Below, piece after piece: positions 17,022 to 28,256 of a stretch of DNA of 64,000 bases; position 1 is the stretch's first letter, and each line of letters opens with the position of its first letter. A model generated the notes under the pieces. That model was not told the DNA's origin. It saw only the letters and a program-made list of their open reading frames with translations, and searched no databases. Origin of the DNA: CAVWSM01 sp963798505 (lineage in GTDB: Bacteria > Actinomycetota > Actinomycetes > Jiangellales > Jiangellaceae); assembly GCA_963798505.1 (NCBI GenBank), contig CAWCTX010000005.1, positions 620,001 to 684,000 on the forward strand. The letters run 5' to 3'. Position numbers and translations under genes: made by a program.

Positions 17022-19354
17022 GCCCGCGCCGCCCGATCCTCGCCTCCCTCGCGCTCGCGGGCGTCACGAGCGTGGTCATCGCGTCGACGATGCCGGCCGC
17101 GTACGCCGCCACCGGCGAGCCGGTCGTGACCAACCGCGAGACGGTCCAGGCTTACCTCGACGCGACCGGCAACCTGGAGGTTGCCCGTGTCTACGACCAG
17201 CTCGCCGCGTTCGGCACCGGGACCATCACGGTCGACAACCCGGTGAGCAGCAAGGGCTTCCGCAACCTCGACGGCTTCGGCGGGTTCGACCTCAAGGACG
17301 GCCAGGCCGTTCAGAAGCTCGAGGTCGACGGCGAGGCGCGACTCCGTACGGTCAGCGACTTCGACGGTGAGCTTCCTGTGACCGTCGCGGCGACCTACAC
17401 ACTCGACGGCAAGGCGGTCAAGCCGCGCGACGTCGTCGGCAAGTCGGGCCTGCTCGAGGTGCACTACAAGGTCACTAACGTCACCGGTGACTTGCGCGAG
17501 ATCACCTACACCAACGGTGCCGGCGACAAGGTCACCGAGTCGGTGTCGGTGCCGATGCCGATGGTCGGCTCGCTCAGCACGACGCTCCCGCCTCGCTTCA
17601 CCGATGTGCATTCGGGCGAGGCGGTCGTAGCCGGTGACGGCCGCGGCGGCACCAAGCTGTCGTTCACCATGACGCTGTTCCCGCCGATCGGCAGCGACAC
17701 CATCGAGTTCGGCTACGCCGCGCAGGTCAAGGACGCCGAGCTCCCGCCGGCCAGCATCAGCGTCGTGCCCGTGCAGCCGCTGCAAAGCCCGTCGTTCAAG
17801 GGGGGCGCTGCGTCGTACAAGGGCGGCGCCGAGTCCGGTGCCGAGCTCACCGCCGGCGCAACCGAGATCGACGCCAACCTGCTCAAGCTGCGCGATGGTG
17901 CGAGCGAGCTGCTCGCGGGTCTGATCCAGCTGCGTGACGGCGCCGACCAGCTGCGCGCCGGTCTCCAGGACGAGGCGGCGCCTGGCGCCGACAAGCTTGC
18001 CGATGGCCTCGGTGAGGCATCCGACGGCGGTGCGGAGCTGCGCAGCGGCCTCGGCCAGCTCAAGGACGGAACCGCGACCCTCAAGGAGGGCTTCCGCAGC
18101 ACCACCGGCAAGCCCGACCTGGTCTCCGGCTCCAACACGCTCGCCAACGGTCTCGCGGCGATCAGCAGCGGGCTCTCGCAGCTGTCCGGCTCGAGCGGTC
18201 TGCCCAAGGCGCTGGCCGGTCTTCAGCAGCTCCAGTACGGCATCGACCACCCGGTCGGGGCCGGTGGCGCGACTGACCCGGGTGGCCTGCTGCAGGGCCT
18301 GCAGCAGATTGCCGGCGGTCTCAGCAACCCCAACTGCGACCCGACGCAACCGAGGACCCTGCTGAACCCTGGGCGTCAAGCAGGGTCTGCGGGCCTCCGC
18401 CCGAGGGCAAGGAGTTGCTGCAGTCAAGACGGGCCTTGACGACGCGCTGGCGAAGGACGGGTCCATTGAAGACCTCGCTAACGGAGTCAGCGCAGCGCAG
18501 TCGACCGACGGGATGCACGAAGCGATCCGCAGTGCGCCGGGACCCTCGCTGCGGTGCTGGAGGGCATCAACGGCGCCGACGGGCTGCGAGCCAAGACAGC
18601 GCAGGCGTCCGGCGGACTCGCGCTGGTCGACGGCGGTCTCGGCACTGCAATTGCCGGCGTGACGTCGCTGCAGACCGGTGTCGACCGCTTGGCCGTCGGT
18701 TCCGCGAGTGCCCGCGACAGCGTGAAGAACCTGATCCTGCCCGGTGTCAACGACCTCGTGAAGGGTGTCGGCGACGCTGTCAACGGTGTAAGCAAGCAGC
18801 TCGCCCCTGGTGCGTCGCAGGCCAGTACCGGCGCGCAGCAGCTTGCGGGCAAGATCTCGGATGCCGGAGACGGCGCTTCCAAGATCGCGTCCGGCACCAG
18901 CGACGCGCACGCCGGATCGGGCGAGCTCCTGGACGGTCTGCGTCAGCTCGACGCGGGTGGTCAGCAGCTGGCCGACGGCCTCGGCGACGCGGCCGACGGT
19001 TCGGGTCAGCTCGCCGACGGGCTCGGCCAGGCTGCCGGCAGCGCGCCGCAGCTGGTTGACGGTGCGCAGCGTCTGAGCACCGAGGGCACACAGCAGCTCG
19101 TCGCCGCTGGCGAGGAGACGACGGTCGACTACGGCAAGCGGTACGCCATGATCGAGGCCGGCGCCGAGCGCGCCGAGACCGAGGCCATGCCGTACGGCGC
19201 TCCGGAGGGGGCGATCGGCACCGCGGCGTACTCCATCGAGCTCGACGGAGTCACCGCGGAGGGCTCGCGCAACATGCAGCGCACGCTGGGCGCCGTCGCG
19301 GCGTTCGGCGCGGCGCTCGGCGCGACCGCTCTGGTCCGCCGCCGCATGAGCTGA
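17018..19354 (+). CDS. Secreted YhgE/Pip-like repeat protein (two compensating frameshifts)
   Basis: Large cell-surface protein of about 780 residues. A signal peptide ends near AYAATGE, and a beta-rich N-terminal domain (about 30-260, for example GSLSTTLPPRFTDVHSG) follows. A long helical region is built on heptad-like units such as LRDGASELLAGLIQLRDGA and LADGLGDAADGSGQLADGL, as in YhgE/Pip 'phage infection protein' surface proteins. It ends with a hydrophobic segment (LGAVAAFGAALGATALV) and RRRMS, a likely membrane anchor. One extra G at 18371-18373 and one missing base at about 18534-18541 shift the frame between those points and then restore it; the middle frame reads the same repeat pattern (KTGLDDALAKDGSIEDLANG). 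Transport, secretion or envelope roles are only guesses. Confidence 0.7.
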
Positions 19355-19373
19355 CCGCTCGCCAGAAAGCCGC

Positions 19374-19408
19374 TTCGGCCTCCACGCTCACACAGCGTGG
19401 AGGCCGAA
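19374..19408. terminator. Perfect 15-bp hairpin between convergent genes
   Basis: TTCGGCCTCCACGCT (19374-19388) pairs perfectly with 19394-19408 around loop CACAC. It stands 20 bases past the Pip-like gene stop and 126 bases past the stop of the methyltransferase gene on the other strand. There is no clear T-run on the plus strand, but the symmetrical stem could serve both genes. The bases 19409-19533 hold nothing I recognise. Confidence 0.65.
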
Positions 19409-19533
19409 TGCTTGGCGCGGGAACCTCGTCGCGGAGCCGCTGTCTCACCTGACATCACAAGTGTGGCGTCCGGTGAGACGTCCACCGACTCGAACTCGCG
19501 CCCCGTGGGCATCCCAGCGGAGCGCCGCACAAG

Positions 19534-20337
19534 TCAGCGCGGCTTCTCGCACACGAAGATCGCCGTGCCGGGGATGAGACGACCACGCAGCGGGCTCCAC
19601 ACCTCCCAGGTGCTGACGTGGCCCTCCTGCCACTCCGGCTCGATGAGGTCGACGAGGACCAAGCCGGCCGCCACCACATCCCGGACACGGTCGCCGAGGG
19701 TGCGGTGGTGCTCCACGTACGTCGCACGGCCGTCGGGACCCTCCTCCACGTACGGCCGACGGTCGAAGTACGAATGACGCACCACCAGGCCGCCCTCCCC
19801 GCCGTCATCAGGGAAGCACCACCGCACCGGGTGCGTGGTGGAGAAAACCCACCGCCCGCCGGGACGCAGCACTCTCGCCGCCTCCCGCATCAGCAGGCCG
19901 GGATCGGCGACGAACGGCACCGCGCCGAACGCCGAGACCACCAGGTCGAACGAGCCATCCACGAACGGCAATGCGCAACCGTCCGCGGTCAGCACCGGCA
20001 CGCGGGCGCCGGTCTTGGCGTCGAAGCGCTGAGACTGGACGAGTTGCTCGTACGACAGATCAGTGGCGACCACCGTCGCGCCCTGCCGGGACAGCCACCT
20101 GCTGCACTGGGCGCCTCCGGCACCGATCTCGAGCACGCGCCGCCCAGCCGTGTCGCCGAGGAGACGCACGTCACTCTCGTCGACGCCTTCCGGGCACCAG
20201 ATGAAGCGGTCGATGCCGAGCTCGGCGCCGTGCTCGAGCTGGTACGCCGGCGCGGCGTCGTCCCACCAGGCACGGTTGGCCTGCCGCGTCTCGTCGGCGT
20301 CGACACCGCGCCGATTGACTCCCGAAATCTCGTCCAC
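19534..20337 (-). CDS. Class I SAM-dependent methyltransferase
   Basis: Protein of 267 residues with a Rossmann methyltransferase domain: motif I RRVLEIGAGGAQCSRWL (about residues 67-83), motif II-like TVVATDLSYEQL, motif IV FDLVVSAFGAVPFV and post-IV EAARVLRPGGRWVFS. This is the Methyltransf_11 group; the C-terminal WEVWSPLRGRLIPGTAIFVC is seen in actinobacterial relatives. The substrate is unknown. It is divergent from rpsA and shares the short promoter region with it. Confidence 0.88.
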   Translation of the reverse strand: MDEISGVNRRGVDADETRQANRAWWDDAAPAYQLEHGAELGIDRFIWCPEGVDESDVRLLGDTAGRRVLEIGAGGAQCSRWLSRQGATVVATDLSYEQLVQSQRFDAKTGARVPVLTADGCALPFVDGSFDLVVSAFGAVPFVADPGLLMREAARVLRPGGRWVFSTTHPVRWCFPDDGGEGGLVVRHSYFDRRPYVEEGPDGRATYVEHHRTLGDRVRDVVAAGLVLVDLIEPEWQEGHVSTWEVWSPLRGRLIPGTAIFVCEKPR

Positions 20338-20403
20338 CGCCCTATTCTGTGCGCAGTGAGAACGCTGCGGCGGCGAGCATGATCATGGTCTCGGCCCCGC
20401 AGA

Positions 20404-20433
20404 TTGACCCTGCGTAAGCGCACCCGGTACTCT
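20404..20433 (+). promoter_or_regulatory. Housekeeping promoter of rpsA
   Basis: TTGACC at 20404-20409, an 18-base spacer, and TACTCT at 20428-20433 form a good sigma-70-type promoter. Transcription would start near 20440, giving an unusually long leader of about 167 bases before ATG 20607. Confidence 0.65.
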
Positions 20434-20606
20434 GTGGGTTGCGTTGTGGGCCTGTGCGACCTCGGACGGAGCAGGCCGCACTCGTTCTTGTCGAATACCC
20501 GGTCTCCCATGACTTTCGTGCCATGGCTCCCGGCCCGTCGGCACGACGAAACCTGGCCCAGGGCGTGACAACCGAACGAGTGTCCGTATCCGGAGCCCTC
20601 CACCAC

Positions 20607-22061
20607 ATGACGATCAGCACCCAGGCCGCCGCACCCCAGGTCGCGGTCAACGACATCGGGTCTGAGGAAGCATTCCTCGCCGCGATCGACGAGACCATCA
20701 AATACTTCAACGACGGCGACATCGTCGAGGGCGTCGTTGTCAAGGTCGACCGGGACGAGGTCCTGCTCGACATCGGCTACAAGACCGAGGGCGTCATCCC
20801 CTCCCGCGAGCTGTCGATCAAGCACGACGTCGACCCGTCGGAGGTCGTGAGCGTCGGCGACGAGGTCGAGGCCCTTGTCCTTCAGAAGGAGGACAAGGAG
20901 GGCCGGCTGATCCTGTCCAAGAAGCGCGCCCAGTACGAGCGCGCTTGGGGCACGATCGAGAAGATCAAGGAGGAGGACGGCGTCGTCACCGGCACCGTCA
21001 TCGAGGTCGTCAAGGGCGGCCTCATCCTCGACATCGGTCTTCGCGGCTTCCTGCCTGCCTCCCTCGTCGAGATGCGCCGCGTCCGCGACCTTCAGCCGTA
21101 TGTCGGCAAGGAGATCGAGGCCAAGATCATCGAGCTGGACAAGAACCGCAACAACGTGGTCCTGTCCCGCCGGGCCTGGCTCGAGCAGACCCAGTCCGAG
21201 GTCCGCTCCACCTTCCTGCAGACGCTGCAGAAGGGCCAGATCCGCAAGGGTGTCGTCTCCTCGATCGTCAACTTCGGTGCGTTCGTCGACCTCGGCGGCG
21301 TCGACGGTCTCGTCCACGTCTCCGAGCTCTCCTGGAAGCACATCGACCACCCGTCCGAGGTCGTCGAGGTGGGCCAGGAGGTCACCGTCGAGGTGCTCGA
21401 CGTCGACATGGACCGCGAGCGGGTGTCGCTGTCGCTCAAGGCGACGCAGGAAGACCCCTGGCAGCAGTTCGCCCGCACCCACCAGATCGGGCAGATCGTG
21501 CCGGGCAAGGCCACCAAGCTCGTTCCGTTCGGTGCGTTCGTGCGCGTCGACGACGGCATCGAGGGCCTGGTGCACATCTCGGAGCTGGCCGAGCGCCACG
21601 TCGAGATTCCCGAGCAGGTCGTGCAGGTCGGCGACGACGTCATGGTCAAGGTCATCGACATCGACCTCGAGCGTCGCCGCATCTCGCTGTCGCTCAAGCA
21701 GGCCAACGAGGGCGCCGCGGCCGACACGGTCGAGCACTTCGACCCGACGATGTACGGCATGACGGCGACCTACGACGAGCAGGGCAACTACATCTACCCC
21801 GAGGGCTTCGACCCGGAGACCAACGAGTGGCTGCCCGGCTTCGAGAAGCAGCGTGAGGAGTGGGAGAAGCAGTACGCCGAGGCCCACGTGCGCTGGGAAG
21901 CTCACAAGAAGCAGATCGAGGACGCCCAGAAGGCCGAGACCGAGGCCGCTGGCCCGTCGTCCTACAGCTCCGACGAGCAGGCTCCGGCCGAGACCGGCGG
22001 CACGCTTGCGTCCGACGAAGCGCTGCAGGCGCTGCGGGAGAAGCTCACCGGCAACGGCTGA
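20607..22061 (+). CDS. rpsA: 30S ribosomal protein S1
   Basis: mRNA-binding ribosomal protein of 484 residues with four S1 OB-fold repeats, for example GDIVEGVVVKVDRDEVLLDI, VTGTVIEVVKGGLILDIGL, RKGVVSSIVNFGAFVDLGG and VPGKATKLVPFGAFVRVDDG, at about 35-365. A long acidic, poorly structured C-terminal tail (about 380-484) is typical of actinobacterial S1. ATG 20607 (MTISTQAAAPQVAVND) is chosen with GGAG about eleven bases ahead; the open frame back to 20439 is leader. It is followed by an exceptionally strong terminator and therefore probably forms its own unit. Confidence 0.97.
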   Translation: MTISTQAAAPQVAVNDIGSEEAFLAAIDETIKYFNDGDIVEGVVVKVDRDEVLLDIGYKTEGVIPSRELSIKHDVDPSEVVSVGDEVEALVLQKEDKEGRLILSKKRAQYERAWGTIEKIKEEDGVVTGTVIEVVKGGLILDIGLRGFLPASLVEMRRVRDLQPYVGKEIEAKIIELDKNRNNVVLSRRAWLEQTQSEVRSTFLQTLQKGQIRKGVVSSIVNFGAFVDLGGVDGLVHVSELSWKHIDHPSEVVEVGQEVTVEVLDVDMDRERVSLSLKATQEDPWQQFARTHQIGQIVPGKATKLVPFGAFVRVDDGIEGLVHISELAERHVEIPEQVVQVGDDVMVKVIDIDLERRRISLSLKQANEGAAADTVEHFDPTMYGMTATYDEQGNYIYPEGFDPETNEWLPGFEKQREEWEKQYAEAHVRWEAHKKQIEDAQKAETEAAGPSSYSSDEQAPAETGGTLASDEALQALREKLTGNG

Positions 22062-22081
22062 GCTGCCCGACGTTTCAGCTG

Positions 22082-22124
22082 ACGGTACGAGCCCGGAGGT
22101 ACGCCTCCGGGCTCGTACCGTTTT
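22082..22124 (+). terminator. Rho-independent terminator of rpsA
   Basis: A perfect 18-pair stem (22082-22099 with 22104-22121) closed by a TACG tetraloop (UNCG class) and followed by TTTT, twenty bases after the rpsA stop. Confidence 0.92.
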
Positions 22125-22174
22125 GTTATCTCGCGACGGCCCAAGCACAGGGCGGTGCAGGCTAGTTTGTCCCG

Positions 22175-22847
22175 GTGACTCGTGCCCTCGTGACTGCCGT
22201 GGCTGCGCTGGTCGTCGGCACTGGCCTCCGGCTGCGGAGGCGATGACGAGCCGCGCGAGGACCCGTTCGCCGACTTGCCGCAGGCGGCAGCGTCGGCAGG
22301 AACGACGACGACAGCCCCCGCGGCCGAGGACGTGAACCTGCCCGACGACTGCGGCGACCTCCTCGAGACCACCGTCGTGCTGGACGCGCTCGGTGTACCG
22401 CTCGACGGCACCACCACCTATGTGTACGTGGGCCCGCTCGAGGACTCGGGCCGGCTCGGCCGGGTGACCTGCGGCTACGGCACCGCGCCAGGCGCCGACG
22501 GCAAGCCCGTGTCCAAGCTGACCGTTGCCGTCAACGTCTACGACGATGCGGCCACAGCGGCCGGTCGGCTCGACGGCAGCGTGGCGCAGGCCCAGTCGGG
22601 CGGTGCCCAGGTCACGGCGCTGGAGGTGCTCGGTCGCCCGGGCTATCTGACCAAGGACGCCGAAGACACGACCTACCTCGTGGCCGACGGCGTCCGTACG
22701 TACGTCATCGCGGCGATACCCGGTGTGATCCCTGACGCGGCCGCGCAGGTGGCCCTGCACGACCTGGCGCGCGCCCTCGTCACCCGCTTCGAGGAAGCTC
22801 CGGCTGATGCGCCCACGAGCCCCGGCACCCCGACACCCGATGGGTGA
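22175..22847 (+). CDS. Hypothetical lipoprotein (one-base frameshift in the signal peptide)
   Basis: Secreted protein of about 223 residues of unknown function. GTG 22175 starts VTRALVTAVAALVVG, a hydrophobic signal core. One base later in frame comes the lipobox ASGC followed by GGDDEP and a low-complexity linker. The mature domain (about 60-215) contains DDCGDLLETTVVLDALGVPL, VTCGYGT and LVADGVRTYVIAAIPGV. The mature-part frame has stops upstream at 22176 and 22191 and no proper start, so a one-base insertion at about 22218-22224 is the best explanation. It resembles DUF3558-like actinobacterial lipoproteins only loosely. It overlaps coaE by eight bases. Confidence 0.65.
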
Positions 22848-23475
22848 CCGACCGGGGCGCGACGTGCTCCGGGTCGCACTCACCGGCGGCATCGGGTCGG
22901 GCAAGACCGCGGTGAGCGACCTGCTGGCCGAGCGCGGCGCGGTCGTGATCGACGCGGACGTGCTGGCTCGTGAGGTCGTGGGTGCCGGCACTCCCGGGCT
23001 CGCCCAGGTCATCGAGGAGTTCGGCCCGGAGATGCTGGCGGCGGACGGCTCCCTGGACCGCGCAGCCGTCGCACAGCAGGTGTTTGCCGACGAGAGCGCG
23101 CGTCGGCGCCTGGAGTCGATCATCCATCCGCTGGTGCGGTCCCGCGCCGCGGCGCTGGAGCGCTCCAGCCCGGCCGGCTCGGTCGTCGTCCACGTGATCC
23201 CGTTGCTGGTCGAGACCGGGCAGCAGGACAAGTTCGATGTCGTCGTCGTCGTCGACCTTCCCGAGGACGTCCAGGTCGAGCGCCTCATCCGGCGCGGCGT
23301 CTCGGCCGCCGACGCCCGCGCTCGCATTGGCGCCCAGTCCTCCCGCTCCGAGCGGCTGGCCGCAGCCGATGTGGTGATCGACAACACCGGGGACCGAGCC
23401 GAGCTCGCCCACCGCGTGGACCAGCTCTGGGCCGACCTGCGCGAGCACGCAAAGGCAGCCAGGCTAGGAGACTGA
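22840..23475 (+). CDS. coaE: Dephospho-CoA kinase
   Basis: Last step of coenzyme A synthesis: ATP-dependent phosphorylation of dephospho-CoA. There are 211 residues from ATG 22840. The P-loop is LTGGIGSGKTAVSDLLAERG, followed by VIDADVLAREVV, the lid with RRRLESIIHPLV, and VVVDLPEDVQVERLI. ATG 22840 overlaps the preceding lipoprotein gene; GTG 22864 (VLRVALTGG) is an equally possible start. The long C-terminal GrpB-like extension found in mycobacterial CoaE is absent. The order rpsA-coaE-uvrB is usual for actinobacteria. Confidence 0.94.
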   Translation: MGDRPGRDVLRVALTGGIGSGKTAVSDLLAERGAVVIDADVLAREVVGAGTPGLAQVIEEFGPEMLAADGSLDRAAVAQQVFADESARRRLESIIHPLVRSRAAALERSSPAGSVVVHVIPLLVETGQQDKFDVVVVVDLPEDVQVERLIRRGVSAADARARIGAQSSRSERLAAADVVIDNTGDRAELAHRVDQLWADLREHAKAARLGD

Positions 23476-23511
23476 CGAGTCCACGGCTCGCCGATCCGAG
23501 GAGACGACGAC

Positions 23512-23754
23512 ATGCAGGACCGAGATGTGATCGGGCAAGTCGACGAGCTGCTCGCCGAGGAGCACCAGCTCCGCGACCGGGCGGCCGGCATCGGCCTCGA
23601 CGACGCGGCCCGGGCTCGCCTGGCCGAGATCGAGGCGTCGCTCGACCAGTGCTGGGATCTGCTGCGGCAGCGCAAGGCACGGGCCGAGTACGGCGGGAAC
23701 CCCGACCTCGCGGCGCCGCGACCGGTCGACGAGGTCGAGTCGTACGAGCAGTAG
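23512..23754 (+). CDS. DUF2630-like small helical protein
   Basis: An 80-residue charged protein predicted to be two helices: MQDRDVIGQVDELLAEEHQL, then LAEIEASLDQCWDLLRQRKA, and the tail GGNPDLAAPRPVDEVESYEQ. It matches the actinobacterial DUF2630 group as I know it; its function is unknown. ATG 23512 has GGAG in the preceding bases. It sits between coaE and uvrB, 36 bases after coaE, so probably in the coaE transcript. Confidence 0.8.
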   Translation: MQDRDVIGQVDELLAEEHQLRDRAAGIGLDDAARARLAEIEASLDQCWDLLRQRKARAEYGGNPDLAAPRPVDEVESYEQ

Positions 23755-23779
23755 CCACCATCCGTCCGACTCGAGGGCT

Positions 23780-23802
23780 TTGTCAGCCGTACCACGTACG
23801 GT
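23780..23802 (+). promoter_or_regulatory. PafBC/RecA-NDp-type promoter of uvrB
   Basis: TTGTCAGCC at 23780-23788, eight bases, TACGGT at 23797-23802, then seven bases to GTG 23810. The spacing is identical to the polA promoter, and the layout again predicts a leaderless mRNA. Confidence 0.75.
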
Positions 23803-23809
23803 GGAGAAC

Positions 23810-25936
<2,127 letters not shown>

Positions 25937-25939
25937 GCG

Positions 25940-26326
25940 TCACGCCGCGGACGGGTCGTCCTGATAGAGGCCGACGACGTTGCCGTCCGGATCTTTGAAG
26001 TAGGCCACCCGGCCGGCGCCGGGGATGGCCATCACGGGGAGCGCCTGGTCCGCACCGAGGCCGATCGCCTTGTCGAGGAACCCCTGGCAGTCCGGCACAT
26101 CGACGGACATCACCCACGCACTGACGGGCGCGTCCACCGCCGGGCGAGGCCCCTGACGCGGCAGGATCGCGCCGTTGACGCCCGGTTGGCCGTCCTCGCC
26201 AGTCGTGACGAGCCAGTACGGCTGGTCGCCCCACTTCTCGACGGACCATCCGAACAGCTGCTCGTAGAACTCGCGCAACGCCTCCGGGTCGCTCGCGTGG
26301 ATCTCGAAATGCACCGGCCGTGGCAT
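25940..26326 (-). CDS. VOC (glyoxalase/bleomycin-resistance fold) protein
   Basis: A 128-residue protein made of two beta-alpha-beta-beta-beta modules: VHFEIHASDPEALREFYEQL at the start and VAYFKDPDGNVVGLYQ at the end. The metal-site positions (His in the first strand, Glu-like residue late) are only partly kept, as in many uncharacterised VOC proteins (CFP-30/27kDa-like subgroup). It converges on uvrB with three bases between them. Function unknown. Confidence 0.87.
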   Translation of the reverse strand: MPRPVHFEIHASDPEALREFYEQLFGWSVEKWGDQPYWLVTTGEDGQPGVNGAILPRQGPRPAVDAPVSAWVMSVDVPDCQGFLDKAIGLGADQALPVMAIPGAGRVAYFKDPDGNVVGLYQDDPSAA

Positions 26327-26443
26327 CGATCACTCCTTTTGGCGGCTGCCTCCGACCCTTGGCTAGCGGCGGTGGCACGCCCTGTCAACCCGTACGGCTT
26401 TCGCGCCCGAGCGCCCTCGCATGGAACAATCGGGTCCACGCGT

Positions 26444-26551
26444 GGAGGGGAGTATTCCTTCGCGGTGGCATCGTCATCACGTCCGGGGCACTGCTGGCCC
26501 GGTCCGGTGCCGCCGGTCTGGCCCGCCGTGGTCGAGACGGAAGAGACCTCC
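26444..26551 (+). ncRNA. yybP-ykoY family Mn2+ riboswitch
   Basis: The two conserved ends of the class are present: GGGGAGTA at 26447-26454 and GAGACC-type AGAGACCTCC at 26542-26551, closing through a P1 helix GGAGG/CCTCC (26444-26448 with 26547-26551). CATCGTCATCACG between them resembles the conserved internal loop. The element ends 33 bases before the terC start codon. The 3' P1 strand, extended to CCTCCGG (26547-26553), is perfectly complementary to the ribosome-binding site CCGGAGG (26571-26577). Metal binding that favours P1 would free the site and switch translation on. Confidence 0.8.
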
Positions 26552-26584
26552 GGCAGACGTACCCGTCCGTCCGGAGGAACCTGC

Positions 26585-27584
26585 GTGAACGTCACCCCCT
26601 GGGTATGGGCAGCCACCATCGGCGTGCTCATCGCGATCCTGCTCGTCGACCTGCTGATCATCGGCCGGCGCCCCCACGAACCGTCCATGCGCGAGGCCAC
26701 CACCTGGGTGCTCGTCTACATAGGCCTCGCCGTGCTGTTCGGCCTGGGCATCCTGGTGATATCGGGTGGCCAGTACGCCGGAGAGTTCTTCGCCGGCTGG
26801 CTCACCGAGTACAGCCTGTCGATCGACAACCTGTTCATCTTCATCATCATCATGAGCCGCTTCGCCGTGCCCAGGCAGTACCAGCAGACCGTGCTGCTGT
26901 GGGGCATCGTCATGGCGCTCGTGATGCGCGGCATCTTCATCGCGCTCGGCGCGGCCGTGATCAACCAGTTCAGCTGGGTGTTCTACCTGTTCGGCGCTGT
27001 TCCTGATCTTCACGGCGGCACGGATGGCCAGCCACGGCATGGAGGAAGAGGAAGAGGAGGGCGACAACGCCGTCGTACGGTGGATCGGCCGCGTCCTGCC
27101 GACCACGCAGGAATACCACAAGGCACACTTGACCAAGGTCATCGACGGCAAGCGGTTCCTGACGCCGATGGCCATCGTCATGGTCGCCATCGGCACGACG
27201 GACCTGTTGTTCGCGCTCGACTCGATCCCGGCCATCTTCGGCCTGACCCGCGAGGCCTACATCGTGTTCACCGCCAACGTGTTCGCACTGATGGGCCTAC
27301 GCCAGCTGTACTTCCTCATCGGCGGGCTGCTGCAGCGGCTCGTCTACCTTTCCTACGGTCTCGCATTCCTGCTCACGTTCATCGGCGTCAAGCTCATCCT
27401 GGAGGCACTGCACCTCAACGAGCTGCCGTTCATCAACGACGGTGAGCACGTCTCGTGGGCGCCGGAGATCCCGATCTGGCTGTCGCTGACGGTGATCGTC
27501 GGCACCCTCGTGGTCACCGCTGTGCTGAGCCTCGCCAAGACCCGGCGTGACGAGCGCCGGGAGTCGACGAGCCAAGTCGGCTGA
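26585..27584 (+). CDS. TerC/Alx-family membrane protein (one-base frameshift)
   Basis: Integral membrane protein of about 332 residues when repaired, from the TerC family, members of which export Mn2+ or load exported enzymes with it. TM segments include WAATIGVLIAILLVDLLIIG and WVLVYIGLAVLFGLGILVI. The metal-site motif is EYSLSIDNLFIF in the first half and DLLFALDSIPAIFGLT in the second. The first frame fails after WVFYLFGA; removing one base at 26998/26999 restores FLIFTAARMASHGMEEEEEE. GTG 26585 follows GGAGGA at 26574-26579. The gene is controlled by the riboswitch immediately upstream, which supports a manganese role over tellurite resistance. Confidence 0.9.
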
Positions 27585-28241
27585 CTACCAGCCGCGGGCG
27601 CGCCACTCGGGCAGCTGCGGCCGTTCGCGGCCGAGGGTCGTGTCGTTGCCGTGGCCGGGATAGACCCACGTCTCGTCGGGGAGCTTGCCGAAGACCTTGG
27701 CCTCGACGTCGCCGATCAGCGATGTGAAGTCGGCCGGCGACCCGGTGCGGCCGACACCCCCGGGGAAGAGCGAGTCGCCGGTCCATAGATGCGGCGCGCC
27801 GGTCGGGTCGTCGTAGAGCAGCGCGATGCTCCCCGGCGTGTGCCCGACGAGATGGATCACCGTCAGCTCGACCTGGCCGACCTGGACGACGTCGCCGTCG
27901 CGCACCAGCTCATCGGTGGCCACCGGGATGTCACCCGCGTCGTCGGGATGTGCCGCCGTGCGAGCGCCGGTCGCGGTGCGCACGGCCGCCAGGGCCTGCC
28001 AGTGGTCGGGGTGCCGGTGCGTGGTGACGATGCGGGCCAGCGGCCCTTCGCCGCAGACGCCGAGGATGCGCTCCGGCTCGGCCGCGGCATCGATGAGCAG
28101 CTCGGCGTCGGTGGTGCGGCAGCGGAGCACGTACGCGTTGTTGTCCATCGGCCCGACCGACACCTTGCTGATGATCAGCTTGGCGAGCTCGCGGACCGCG
28201 GCGGGGCCGCCCGGAACAACCTTGCCGTGGTAGGTGCTCAC
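27585..28241 (-). CDS. Metallo-beta-lactamase-fold hydrolase (glyoxalase II-like)
   Basis: Zinc hydrolase of 218 residues. Metal ligands are seen in THRHPDHW (about residues 74-81), HLVGHTPGSIAL, LWTGDSLFPGG with its bridging Asp, and YPGHGNDTTLG. The arrangement is that of glyoxalase II and related thioesterases; the product here could be S-(hydroxyacyl)mycothiol hydrolysis, but that is inference. Start ATG 28241. It converges tail to tail with terC. The upstream DinB-like gene is co-oriented with a 15-base gap, suggesting one transcript. Confidence 0.86.
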   Translation of the reverse strand: MSTYHGKVVPGGPAAVRELAKLIISKVSVGPMDNNAYVLRCRTTDAELLIDAAAEPERILGVCGEGPLARIVTTHRHPDHWQALAAVRTATGARTAAHPDDAGDIPVATDELVRDGDVVQVGQVELTVIHLVGHTPGSIALLYDDPTGAPHLWTGDSLFPGGVGRTGSPADFTSLIGDVEAKVFGKLPDETWVYPGHGNDTTLGRERPQLPEWRARGW

Positions 28242-28256
28242 CGCCCGGCCACCCGC

